From contig NZ_CP021422.1 in NCBI RefSeq assembly GCF_002201475.1, forward strand, positions 2,232,001-2,296,000: a stretch of DNA of 64,000 bases, in the 5' to 3' direction. Each line of letters starts with the position of its first letter. Position 1 is the first letter of the stretch. This document shows positions 55,856 to 63,669 of the stretch, piece after piece. The notes under the pieces are model-generated. The model made no database searches. It had not been told where the DNA came from and saw only the letters and a program-made list of their open reading frames with translations. The DNA is from Acutalibacter muris. GTDB taxonomy: Bacteria; Bacillota; Clostridia; Oscillospirales; Acutalibacteraceae. The translations under genes were made by a program, and so were the position numbers.

Positions 55856-56442
55856 AGACAGAAAGCGAGGAATCCCAGGCAAAGCCAACACAAAAAGCCG
55901 AATTAGATTTTATCTGCAATATCCACTTTGGTATGCAGTTTCTCACTAAACTTGACCGCCAAGACTATTTGGATAAATATAACAAAAGCCCCGCATATTT
56001 CATGCAAGGCTTTGTCAATGGCCTTACCATGCTTAAAAGATGCCAAACGCTATTTAGAGGGCAAAAAGCCCAGTATTTATGCGGCTTTGCGGCCTTTTGA
56101 AAAACCGTCAAAGTAACTCTGACTTAAAAGATGCCACCTACTAATCCTCACGGCTGCTCAAAAATTTAGCGCCAACTGAGAAAACTTTTTTGATGATTCC
56201 CTTCCTCCAGGCAATTTCAAATGGGACATAGGGGTTCGTATCTCACGGCTTTCTTTTTTTGGGCTCCCATTTTGAAACATTTAAGTTTTTGTGTCCAAAT
56301 TAGCGCAGTAAAAATTCGATGCTCGAACCCCGCATAAAATCTGAGAAAATGAAAACAGCCTGCTAATGTCCAACCCGTGTGGGTTCAGAAGTCAACAGGC
56401 CATTCAATTTTATCTCAAAGGGTTGTAAAATCAATAGGCTAT
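55856..56442. other. Gene-free AT-rich stretch after the integrase
   Basis: The only frame (to 56100, about 88 codons) has no recognisable motif and no ribosome site. A CAACCC/GGGTTG-like hairpin near 56370 could end the facing minus-strand operon. I found no copy of the tRNA-Thr core here. Confidence 0.5.
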
Positions 56443-57030
56443 TCAAATAAACGTGATTTCCATAACTTGCTGGTAAATTTCTAATAACATATCAATTGTG
56501 TTTTTATAACTTTGAACATCTGTAAGTGGGGAACTTCCTTTACCAATATCTTTTTCAGTACGGTATTTTGCAATCTCAAAAGGAACATTATTGATTTTAT
56601 CTCTTACCAACTGAAACTTCTTATCACCGTAGTTGTCGATATATGCCTGTCGGACTGATCTCATCGATAGTTCTTTCCGAATTGCTCGTCTACAAATAAA
56701 CGTAAGCCAATCAGCCGTGTCGAAAAAGGCTCGATATTCATGGCCCACCGCTTTTTCGACATTTTTTGTAATATAGTCTTTGCAATTAAAGCCACCCGAG
56801 ATATCACTATCAGATGAACTAAATCTGGTCGGTAAATAGAACACCCGCATCAAATGATCATAAGCATCCCGGTGTTCTTTTAATGGCTGTAAAAACGCAA
56901 CACCCTCTTCAGATAACTCTTCAGCAATCAGAAGATAATGCTTGGTTAACATATGAATCTGACTGATGACGTCTAGGTACTGACAGATAGTTTCATCCCT
57001 AAAGATATCCAAGATTTCACATTGATTCAT
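56443..57030 (-). CDS. HEPN-like all-alpha protein of the membrane operon
   Basis: 195 residues, predicted fully helical, AT-rich gene. It contains EHRDAYDHLMRVF, an R-x4-H arrangement like the catalytic motif of HEPN RNases, and a later conserved-looking KAVGHEYRAFFDTADWL. No signal or membrane segment. It is third in a tight operon, 16 bp after the small membrane protein. HEPN toxins cut RNA; that function here is inference from one motif. It could instead be a helical structural protein. Confidence 0.5.
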   Translation of the reverse strand: MNQCEILDIFRDETICQYLDVISQIHMLTKHYLLIAEELSEEGVAFLQPLKEHRDAYDHLMRVFYLPTRFSSSDSDISGGFNCKDYITKNVEKAVGHEYRAFFDTADWLTFICRRAIRKELSMRSVRQAYIDNYGDKKFQLVRDKINNVPFEIAKYRTEKDIGKGSSPLTDVQSYKNTIDMLLEIYQQVMEITFI

Positions 57031-57046
57031 AAAGCTACCTTACCCA

Positions 57047-57346
57047 TCAAAGTTTCTTTTGATACTCTTCAGTTTTCATCTCTTCAAAGTCAGATGACAA
57101 CATTATCTGGTCTAATGCAACCCGCCACGAACCTCTTCTAGACAAAATTTGGGCGGACACCATGCTACTAGACCCCTCTAATCGCAAATCCCTTTTTAGG
57201 GAACTGTCCACGCAAGCAGTGACATCGGTGGGAATCGTAAATCTTCGATACACGTGTTGCTTTTTAAGCATTTTACAGCGCAACGCAACACCAATCGATG
57301 TCAACGCTACCATAATAAGAATATAGCCTATCACACTCAAAATCAT
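57047..57346 (-). CDS. Single-span membrane protein, operon gene 2
   Basis: 99 residues. One N-terminal membrane helix (ILSVIGYILIMVALTSIGVAL) and a charged soluble tail with no known motif. GAAGGG lies before the ATG. Gaps of 16 bp on both sides show it belongs to the three-gene operon. I do not recognise the family. Confidence 0.65.
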   Translation of the reverse strand: MILSVIGYILIMVALTSIGVALRCKMLKKQHVYRRFTIPTDVTACVDSSLKRDLRLEGSSSMVSAQILSRRGSWRVALDQIMLSSDFEEMKTEEYQKKL

Positions 57347-57362
57347 AGCAATCCCTTCGCAA

Positions 57363-57743
57363 TCAATATTTCTCTGTGATAATCATCACAAAGATTTCAA
57401 TTAAAAAATGCAGGATCGGAACGCTCAACATGCCGATTACAATATATGCCTGCACAGGAGAACCTGTCAGCACCCCTGCAAATGACAGTATAGCAATCAC
57501 TATAGATGCAATAGCTCCCAAAAAAGAAAGGAATTGCAGAATAGTGATGAATCTATTATACCCGTTTAACAGGCCAAATGAATCATAGGCATTATTTGCT
57601 GCCTGCACCAAAACTGCTATGTAAAATGAGTTGTATGAATCATGATAGCCACACAACAAGCCTATAAAAACTGTTATTGACATTAGTGCGACCTTCACAC
57701 AAAGCTGGCGTAATGACCATGGTATAGGCTTTTTTGATGGCAT
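57363..57743 (-). CDS. Multi-span membrane protein, operon gene 1
   Basis: 126 residues with three or four hydrophobic helices: VALMSITVFIGLLCGY, an amphipathic FYIAVLVQAANNAY, FLGAIASIVIAILSFAG, and PILHFLIEIFVMIITEKY. Size and layout recall small defence-associated membrane effectors (SLATT-like), though no specific motif confirms it. ATG 57743 has GGGGAG ten bases upstream; GTG 57749 is too close. Confidence 0.6.
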   Translation of the reverse strand: MPSKKPIPWSLRQLCVKVALMSITVFIGLLCGYHDSYNSFYIAVLVQAANNAYDSFGLLNGYNRFITILQFLSFLGAIASIVIAILSFAGVLTGSPVQAYIVIGMLSVPILHFLIEIFVMIITEKY

Positions 57744-57767
57744 AAACACTCTACTCCCCTATAATCA

Positions 57768-57796
57768 ATAGTACTCACCCAACAGCCTTGTGTGAA
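57768..57796 (-). promoter_or_regulatory. Possible promoter of the membrane/HEPN operon
   Basis: Minus-strand TTCACA and TACTAT with 17-bp spacing, 25 bp before the first start. Moderate match only. Confidence 0.45.
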
Positions 57797-58189
57797 TCGG
57801 TTTATTCTTAATACTGCATTAGTGAACAATAAAAATGTCCAACTGGTAGTTGGACACAATAACATAACAGCCTCGGTAGGACTTAAAATTTTGCCTACTG
57901 TCTTTGGCCAACCCCAAACATAAAATATATTAATATATATACTAAATAATGAAAAAGCTAAATTGGAATTAGTAATAATTCAGTTGACTTTTTGGCATTT
58001 TGATAAATACAAGCACTTCCCATTCTGCGGATGCCCTCTGCGGTTTCCGGGACATCGCAAGAGAAATTTTCAATTTTAATTATAGTACACGAGATTGTAT
58101 TTTGTCAAGAAATTTCTTTTACAAGTACAGTCAAATTTAAATATTTTTCTGTGTGGAAATCTTATGTTCAAGTGCAAGCTACCACACTA
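57797..58189. other. AT-rich gene-free stretch
   Basis: No open frame of note. It contains a perfect 8-bp hairpin GTCCAACT/AGTTGGAC near 57837-57855 and a run of TATA repeats near 57930. No reverse transcriptase or CRISPR structure is present. Confidence 0.5.
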
Positions 58190-58860
58190 AAGCAATATGA
58201 ACCATAACAGATGCGGTATTACTGTGAGTTTGAAAAAGTGCTGGGCACATCCAAACTTACGCGTTTCAAACTGGATTTCTACGAATACATTCGGGAAACT
58301 TTTGTGTGCCTGGTGGTCATGGAAAAACCAATCTATGGGAAAAGGGATAACGCACTTGCAGATATACTGGTGTTTGATACGACCATGACTGAAAGCTATA
58401 TCGCAGAAAACAATTCCAAAGTTGCCCAGGTAAAAGCGCATTAGGCTGTGGACTATTCCAAAATCCATTCTTTAATTCCGATGTTTGCCGAACCACTTTT
58501 ATGGCGTAATATGCTGCCAGCAATCCCGTCATGAAGCGGCCGTATATCAGCGGGTATTTCTGCTATGCAAAGAAAGTGGTGGTTGTGGCTAACGTATTGG
58601 GTATTGTGTATTACATAGAGCATATTGACAGCAGGTTCAAGCAGCTCATTTCGAAATGCAAATTGAAAAATGCACAAGTTATCCCGAAATTGATAAAGAA
58701 ATTGGAGATTCTACCTCGCTCAACCCTGTCTTGCAGGATTTTATGGCGGCGCATCCAACTTATCATTACAGTATCTTTTTCCATGACTCCGCATTTGACG
58801 GCTATGGAATTTTCGCTTTTTACTGATTGATTACCGTTTTCAAAAAGCCGTGACCTATAG
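58190..58860 (+). pseudogene. Degraded DDE transposase
   Basis: Fragments in several frames: YGKRDNALADILVFDTT and ESYIAENNSKVAQVK, then YISGYFCYAKKVVVVANVLGIV, then DKEIGDSTSLNPVLQDF and FFHDSAFDGYGIF, the last resembling the second catalytic Asp block of IS1182/IS5-like transposases. Stops and frameshifts separate them and the N- and C-terminal parts are missing. Inactive. Confidence 0.7.
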
Positions 58861-58942
58861 CACAAAACAGAGTCGTTTTTCGATAAAATGGCTCTAAAAG
58901 CAGTTCCACTTCAGACAACCGTGGAGCCAAAAAAGCCAATAT

Positions 58943-59340
58943 TTATGCGGCTTCCAATCCAAGTCCAAGAAAAAATTCATTGCCTTTCGCTGCACCGATT
59001 AGGAATTGTCCTGCCCGCAATTCAGAAAACACTCTTTCCCCATATGTCTGGAGATGCTGGCAAAGGCAGAACTGATTTCCTTTGGAGATATCCACCTGCC
59101 GAAGCTCTCCTGCCCAGCTATAAATATCTTCAAAAATGTACCGGTGAATGTTTTGCAGATGTACAAAGTCGAGGCTACCCTTGATTGGATCAGCCTTTGC
59201 CATGGCAAGTTTCAGCGAGGTGATCTCCCTCTCTGCCTCCTATCCGCGCTTTTGATATTCAGTTTGTTGACAAGGACGCTGGAATTTGGATAGCAGTACC
59301 GCTGATCCCAGCGATATTCATAGCTATAATCTCTGCACAT
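58943..59340 (-). pseudogene. Fic toxin, frameshifted and truncated
   Basis: The ATG at 59340 overlaps the antitoxin end by 17 nt, giving YEYRWDQRYCYPNSSVLVNKL and NIKSAD. A short indel near 59236 shifts frame to EREITSLKLAMAKADPIKG, then HLQNIHRYIFEDIYSWAGELRQVDI. The frame ends before the HxFxxGNGRxxR AMP-transfer loop, which is absent, so no activity is expected. Confidence 0.8.
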
Positions 59341-59512
59341 ATCCGTCCTCTGTCTGAGTATGCTTTTGAATCAGCCCCCGCAAGGTCTCCTTCAATTTTG
59401 ATGGGTTCTCCAGGCAGCGCCGGATGCGCCGCCTGTCCTCGCCGGTCAAGGGCATCCCCTCCATAGCCATGGAGCTGTCCACTTCTTCGATGATCTTCTC
59501 CGATTGAGTCAT
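59324..59512 (-). CDS. VbhA-like antitoxin of a Fic module
   Basis: 62 residues. The inhibitory helix shows SMAMEG, matching the (S/T)xxxE(G/N) motif whose Glu blocks ATP binding in Fic proteins. ATG 59512 is chosen for the GGAGG eight bases upstream. It is followed by, and overlaps, the broken fic gene, so the antitoxin is apparently intact while its toxin is not. Confidence 0.8.
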   Translation of the reverse strand: MTQSEKIIEEVDSSMAMEGMPLTGEDRRRIRRCLENPSKLKETLRGLIQKHTQTEDGYVQRL

Positions 59513-59569
59513 CCAGAGTTCCTCCGTTTCTGTAATATATTTTACCATAGGCGGCGAGAAAAATCCAGC

Positions 59570-60040
59570 CTATTTGTTTTTGGCCCGATCCAACCGCGAT
59601 AAATATTCCATAAGCCCTCGGCACCCCTCCAGTACATCCCGCCAAGTTGCGTCAAAATCGCCGGTATACCAGGGGTCAGCCACATCTCCAGGCCGCTGGG
59701 TGAAGTCCAGCAGAAGATGAATTTTCTCTTCCGAATCTCCGCAGATACGGCGCATATTCCGCAGGTTTGCGCTGTCCATGCCAATAAGCAGGTCGAACTT
59801 TTCCCCATCGGCGCGTGTAAGCTGCCGAGCCGTTTTGCCGGAGCAGTCTATTCCGTGCTCCCGGAGCTTTTGGCGGGCCAGTGGGTGGACCGGGTTGCCA
59901 ATTTCTTCGGTGCTGGTGGCCGCGGACTCAATGTGAAATTGGCTTTCCAACCCAGCCTTTGCCACAAGGTCTTTCATGACAAACTCGGCCATAGGGCTGC
60001 GGCAGATGTTGCCGTGGCAGACGAACAACATGTTGTGCAT
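59570..60040 (-). CDS. Low-molecular-weight protein tyrosine phosphatase
   Basis: 156 residues. P-loop VCHGNICRSP near the N-terminus (Cx5R, catalytic Cys and Arg) and the acid loop DPWYTGDF near the end are both intact. GGAGGGG precedes the ATG. Often linked to capsule or stress signalling; here it stands alone, 57 bp before the Fic antitoxin. Confidence 0.92.
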   Translation of the reverse strand: MHNMLFVCHGNICRSPMAEFVMKDLVAKAGLESQFHIESAATSTEEIGNPVHPLARQKLREHGIDCSGKTARQLTRADGEKFDLLIGMDSANLRNMRRICGDSEEKIHLLLDFTQRPGDVADPWYTGDFDATWRDVLEGCRGLMEYLSRLDRAKNK

Positions 60041-60130
60041 GGGGTTCCCCTCCCTGTAATCGTTTCAAGTATACCACATTCTGCTCAGAAAGTCGAGGTA
60101 TATTTCCATATACCGGCACCCAGGCTCAAA

Positions 60131-60283
60131 TCAGGTCGAATCAGGCGAGTTGCTCTCCAGTGCGGCCTTCAAAAGCTTTATAACGAAGTCCTTCTGCTTG
60201 AACTGATGGCGCTTGAGGTAGGCTTTCATGCGCTGATAGGTTTCTTCGGGCAGTTGGACGGTCATAGTCTTTGTGTTCTCCAT
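60131..60283 (-). CDS. Small ribbon-helix-helix protein
   Basis: 50 residues: TMTVQLPEETYQRMKAYLK, then RHQFKQKDFVIKLLKAAL. It resembles the third ribbon-helix-helix unit of the protein at 61861-62664. ATG 60283 has GGAGG seven bases upstream. Possibly a DNA-binding regulator of the conjugative element. Too short to appear in many gene calls. Confidence 0.65.
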   Translation of the reverse strand: MENTKTMTVQLPEETYQRMKAYLKRHQFKQKDFVIKLLKAALESNSPDST

Positions 60284-60398
60284 AGTTTTTTCCTCCATAT
60301 GCATTAGTGTTCTGACAATTTAGCCATTTCAGTCTGTTTTTTTGTTTGCGTCATCACCTCATGATGTGCTATACTATCCTAAAAAGGGAGGTTTTCTC

Positions 60399-60929
60399 AT
60401 GAACATAATTGACGCGATTTCCACCAGGCGCAGTATGCGCCAGTTCACATCCCGGCCCATTTCCAATGATGATCTACACACCATCCTCGCTGCCGGAATG
60501 TCCGGCCCAAGTGCGGTGAATGCCCGCCCCTGGAGCTTTCTCGTTGTGCGCGACAGGGAAACTCTCTGCAAGATGGCCGATGGCAACGGCAATGCCGCAC
60601 AGCCGCTAAAGGGCGCGGCCCTGGGCATCTTGGTGTTGGGCGACATGACCCGCACCTTCGAGCGCGCCCCGAAATATTGGGTGATCGACTGCTCCATTGC
60701 CGCGCAAAACATGATCCTCGCCGCCCACGGTCTGGGCATCGGTTCAGTCTGGCTGGGCACCTGGCCCCAGGAGGAGAAAATCGCGGCCCAGCGCAATCTA
60801 TTCGATTTACCGGAGAGCGTCGTGCCGCACTCGATTATTGCCTTTGGGTACCCGGAGGCATCGCAGAAAGATTTGCCTGCCCGTGGAGGCTATGAGGATG
60901 ACCGGGTGCATTTTGAGAAGTGGCAGTGA
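60399..60929 (+). CDS. Nitroreductase-family flavoprotein
   Basis: 176 residues. FMN-binding start AISTRRSMRQFTSRPI, SGPSAVNARPWSFLVV, and GLGIGSVWLGTWP are typical. ATG 60399 follows GGGAGG. Reduces nitro or quinone compounds with NAD(P)H; the substrate is unknown. It converges on the CHAP gene with a 3-bp gap. Confidence 0.88.
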   Translation: MNIIDAISTRRSMRQFTSRPISNDDLHTILAAGMSGPSAVNARPWSFLVVRDRETLCKMADGNGNAAQPLKGAALGILVLGDMTRTFERAPKYWVIDCSIAAQNMILAAHGLGIGSVWLGTWPQEEKIAAQRNLFDLPESVVPHSIIAFGYPEASQKDLPARGGYEDDRVHFEKWQ

Positions 60930-60932
60930 TTC

Positions 60933-61847
60933 TTAGAATAAATTTGGCATCCCATACCCCAAGATCTGGTAATTGCCTACCGGATAACTGTTCCTCTGGC
61001 AAGCGTCACAGGAATTGCCCTCTATGGTGTACACCCTTCCACCCTCGACCTTTTCCACGATGCCAACATGGTCTGAGTTGCCGTCCAGGACGCCGTAATC
61101 ATCCGGCCAGTCAAAAAATATGATGTTTCCCGGAGCTGGAGTTGCGCTGCCGTCCAGCCATTGGCACCTGGCCTTGAACCAGTCCACGCCTGTTCCGCAG
61201 CCAGCGAACTTCGGAATGATCCCACGGTCGATATACCCGCACTGATTGGCGCACCAGCTCACAAAGCAAGCACACCACTCGACCCGGCCGCCATACCCAT
61301 ACCAGCTCCAGTATGGCTCGCCGCCTACGTTACCAAGCTGAGATTTTGCAACCTCTACCAGCTGGTGGTTAGCGTAGTTCATGATGGCTGAGAAGTCCTC
61401 CGGGTCGAGATTGGTACTAAAAGCCGCATTGACTTCAGCTATCAGCTGCTCATCCGTCTGATCGTCTGCAAAGCAGCCTGCCAGTTTTGCCACAAAGCCG
61501 GGTTCCTTTGCATACTCAGACAAAGCCAGAACATATAGCACCTCTGCCGCCTTGATTTGCTCCTGTGTCCTGCCGGACATGGCAGTATGCAAAGCGTTCA
61601 CGGTATCTTCGACCAGCGTCAGCTCGTCAACCTGTTCCTCGGTCAAGCTGAGAATAACTTTCGTCTGCACCTCCGGGCTGTTGAAGTCCACGTCCTCCAT
61701 GCTGGTAACCGCCGCCAGTGCCACTGCCGGGAAGAACACGATCATGAAAGCCGCCAGCAAAAGGCAGGCGATTTTCTCCCAATTTTTCTTATCCAAGAGA
61801 AGCGCGACCGCTACCTTTTTTAGCGCCGCGCCGATTGTCGCACTCAT
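60933..61847 (-). CDS. CHAP-domain cell wall hydrolase of a conjugative element
   Basis: 304 residues. One membrane segment (IACLLLAAFMIVFFPAVALA) anchors a C-terminal CHAP domain: GGRVEWCACFVSWCANQCG with the catalytic Cys, SDHVGIVEKVEGG with the catalytic His, and IEGNSC. It would open peptidoglycan for the transfer channel, like Tn916/Tn1549 hydrolases. GGGGG precedes the ATG. First of a run of minus-strand element genes. Confidence 0.88.
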   Translation of the reverse strand: MSATIGAALKKVAVALLLDKKNWEKIACLLLAAFMIVFFPAVALAAVTSMEDVDFNSPEVQTKVILSLTEEQVDELTLVEDTVNALHTAMSGRTQEQIKAAEVLYVLALSEYAKEPGFVAKLAGCFADDQTDEQLIAEVNAAFSTNLDPEDFSAIMNYANHQLVEVAKSQLGNVGGEPYWSWYGYGGRVEWCACFVSWCANQCGYIDRGIIPKFAGCGTGVDWFKARCQWLDGSATPAPGNIIFFDWPDDYGVLDGNSDHVGIVEKVEGGRVYTIEGNSCDACQRNSYPVGNYQILGYGMPNLF

Positions 61848-61860
61848 AGGCTGTCCCCCT

Positions 61861-62664
61861 TTACATCGCCATGTTCATGCCGTATTCCTCGGTTTCTTCT
61901 TCATCATCGGGTTCGGGAAAACCGAAGGACTCATCCTGACCATAATCGAAGTTGGGCGCAAGCTCAACCGCTGCGCCCAACTTGCCCTCTATGTATCCGG
62001 GAGCGGGCGTGTCCTGCTCCGTTTCTTCGGGGAATTCCATATCCTCTATTTCCTCATAATCTTCCTCATCCCCCGGCTCAAAACTGCCCTCAGAATCGTC
62101 CACAGCGGGGCCTTCTCCCGGCTTGTCCTCGTACCCTTCCTCCGGGAAATCTTCGCCGACAGGAGCCTCACCGTCCTCGGAAAGCCCCTCGTCTTGTTGT
62201 TCTTCCTTGTCTGGTTGAACGTCCTCCTGCTGCTTTCTAAGCAGTTCCTCATCGCGCTCGAGTTCTTCCTCAATCAAGCCGATGACGAAAGCCCTCTGGG
62301 TCATACCATTGCGTTTCAAGTAGTCCTTGATTCGTTGAAAAAGTTCTTCTGGCACTTGAAATGCCAGCGTTCTTGTGTTGCCCACTGTTTTTACCTCCAC
62401 TTCCGGTGTTTTGGGGTGTAACTTATCCTCCGCGACCATGGCAATAAATTCATCCATAGCCATGTCGTGATCCTCCAGATATGCGTCGATCTCAGACTGG
62501 AGTTCAGGGTCAAGCGCCATGGACGGAGGCCGCAGCAGATTCTGCGCCGCCAGAGCAATAAAGTCACCCATCTTCATGTTGTTCTCTTGCAGATACGCTG
62601 TGATCTCGGCATGAAGCTCACGGTCAACGTGAACGCTTATGCCTTTGGTGTTTGGATTTGGCAT
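61861..62664 (-). CDS. Protein with three tandem ribbon-helix-helix units and an acidic tail
   Basis: 267 residues. Three similar units: VHVDRELHAEITAYLQE, LDPELQSEIDAYLEDHD, and FQVPEELFQRIKDYLKR, each followed by a second helix (GDFIALAAQNLL, DEFIAMVAEDKL, AFVIGLIEEEL). From about residue 145 the chain is extremely Glu/Asp/Pro-rich and probably disordered. Strong GGGAGG site. A relaxosome or plasmid-like DNA-binding accessory is inferred from context. Confidence 0.72.
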   Translation of the reverse strand: MPNPNTKGISVHVDRELHAEITAYLQENNMKMGDFIALAAQNLLRPPSMALDPELQSEIDAYLEDHDMAMDEFIAMVAEDKLHPKTPEVEVKTVGNTRTLAFQVPEELFQRIKDYLKRNGMTQRAFVIGLIEEELERDEELLRKQQEDVQPDKEEQQDEGLSEDGEAPVGEDFPEEGYEDKPGEGPAVDDSEGSFEPGDEEDYEEIEDMEFPEETEQDTPAPGYIEGKLGAAVELAPNFDYGQDESFGFPEPDDEEETEEYGMNMAM

Positions 62665-62691
62665 GATTGTCCTCCCTCGGTTATATTATGA

Positions 62692-62718
62692 AAGGCAGTG
62701 CCACAAAAGCACTGCCTT
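62692..62718 (-). terminator. Terminator between conjugative-element genes
   Basis: AAGGCAGTGC/GCACTGCCTT, 10-bp perfect stem, 7-nt loop. It lies past the stop of the next small gene on the minus strand. Confidence 0.75.
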
Positions 62719-62729
62719 GTCATTTTATG

Positions 62730-62957
62730 TTACATTGACTGTTCCATCCTACCTGCGCCTTCACACTCAAGCCATTCATCTTCGCAAGCCCAAATCTCTG
62801 ACTGAAATCCTGATTCATATTCCCAGTCACCAAAGAGTTCTGATACGGACATTGTCCGGTCTTGAAGTTGATATGCGTCCAACTCATTCATTAGGTCTTG
62901 CAAAGAATATCCGTGGTCGATCATCCATCGAAGCTGATATTCTTCATATTCAGACAA
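62730..62957 (-). CDS. Small conjugative-element protein of unknown function
   Basis: 75 residues, acidic and Trp/Tyr-rich (EYEEYQLRWMIDHGYSL, EIWACEDEWLECEG). Start appears to be TTG after GGGGTG. Similar short acidic proteins accompany YodL/DUF3846 genes in Tn1549-like elements from memory. No motif suggests an activity. Confidence 0.6.
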   Translation of the reverse strand: MSEYEEYQLRWMIDHGYSLQDLMNELDAYQLQDRTMSVSELFGDWEYESGFQSEIWACEDEWLECEGAGRMEQSM

Positions 62958-63001
62958 TACGCATCACCCCGCTTGCGTTCAGCACTTCATTTTTGACCAT
63001 T

Positions 63002-63661
63002 TTAATATGTGCAACTAATGAAGCCCATATCGCCATCCACCTCCTGCTGGCTGATTTGTTCCGGTTCTGCAAAACGCTCCATGTACCGCTGCGTTTCTTC
63101 ATCCGTCAGGGAGCGGAAGTCCTTCCCGTCCTCGCCCACAATGAAGAATGGCCCGGCTATGGTGGAATCACCCAGCCTGCGGTTCCCATCCATGCCTATC
63201 AGCTTGGCCTCATCGTTGCACATTAGGATTGTGCCGTCACCCAAATAGACTGGTGCTATGTGCCCGTCTACAGCCCGCTGCAGGGACTTCAGGTCATTGC
63301 CCGCCTCGCTGATGAACGGCGGGCGGTTCGGCTCCACATAGACAATTTGCAGAAGATCACCCGGCTTGTGGACCTTGCTCTCGTCAAAGTCGATTTCCTT
63401 AAAGCCAATAGTGTCACAGAAGAACGCGCCGTTTTCCGTCAGCACTACATCTGAAACGGAGAGCGAATGGCCTCGGTGCAGAGGGTGGCCCTCAGTATTG
63501 AATCTGGCGAACACATCCTCCAGATTCCCGCAGTCCACGTCACCGCTGAACACCTCGTCGTAGCTGCTGGAATCCACACTATCCTTTAACTGGCCCAAGC
63601 CCATAAACTTGGCTCTGGCAGTGTCCCGCTCAGAATTGATTTGATAGATTTTAATTAACAC
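63002..63661 (-). CDS. YodL/DUF3846 domain protein
   Basis: 219 residues. N-terminal YodL-like part (IYQINSERDTARAKFMG, HRGHSLSVSDVV, FFCDTIGFKEIDF) and C-terminal DUF3846 part (NDLKSLQRAVDGHIAPVYL, CNDEAKLIGMDGNRRLG, AGPFFIVGEDG). Typical cargo of Tn1549-like conjugative elements; function unknown, perhaps anti-defence. GTG start after GGAGGG. Confidence 0.82.
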   Translation of the reverse strand: MLIKIYQINSERDTARAKFMGLGQLKDSVDSSSYDEVFSGDVDCGNLEDVFARFNTEGHPLHRGHSLSVSDVVLTENGAFFCDTIGFKEIDFDESKVHKPGDLLQIVYVEPNRPPFISEAGNDLKSLQRAVDGHIAPVYLGDGTILMCNDEAKLIGMDGNRRLGDSTIAGPFFIVGEDGKDFRSLTDEETQRYMERFAEPEQISQQEVDGDMGFISCTY

Positions 63662-63669
63662 ATTCCCTC

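Noticed and set aside
55834..56100. Short frame after the integrase
   Set aside because: No ribosome site, runs through the repeat and terminator region, and no recognisable motif. Kept only as part of the gene-free stretch.
57797..58189. Retron or structured RNA beside the membrane/HEPN operon
   Set aside because: No reverse transcriptase is near; only one short hairpin is visible.
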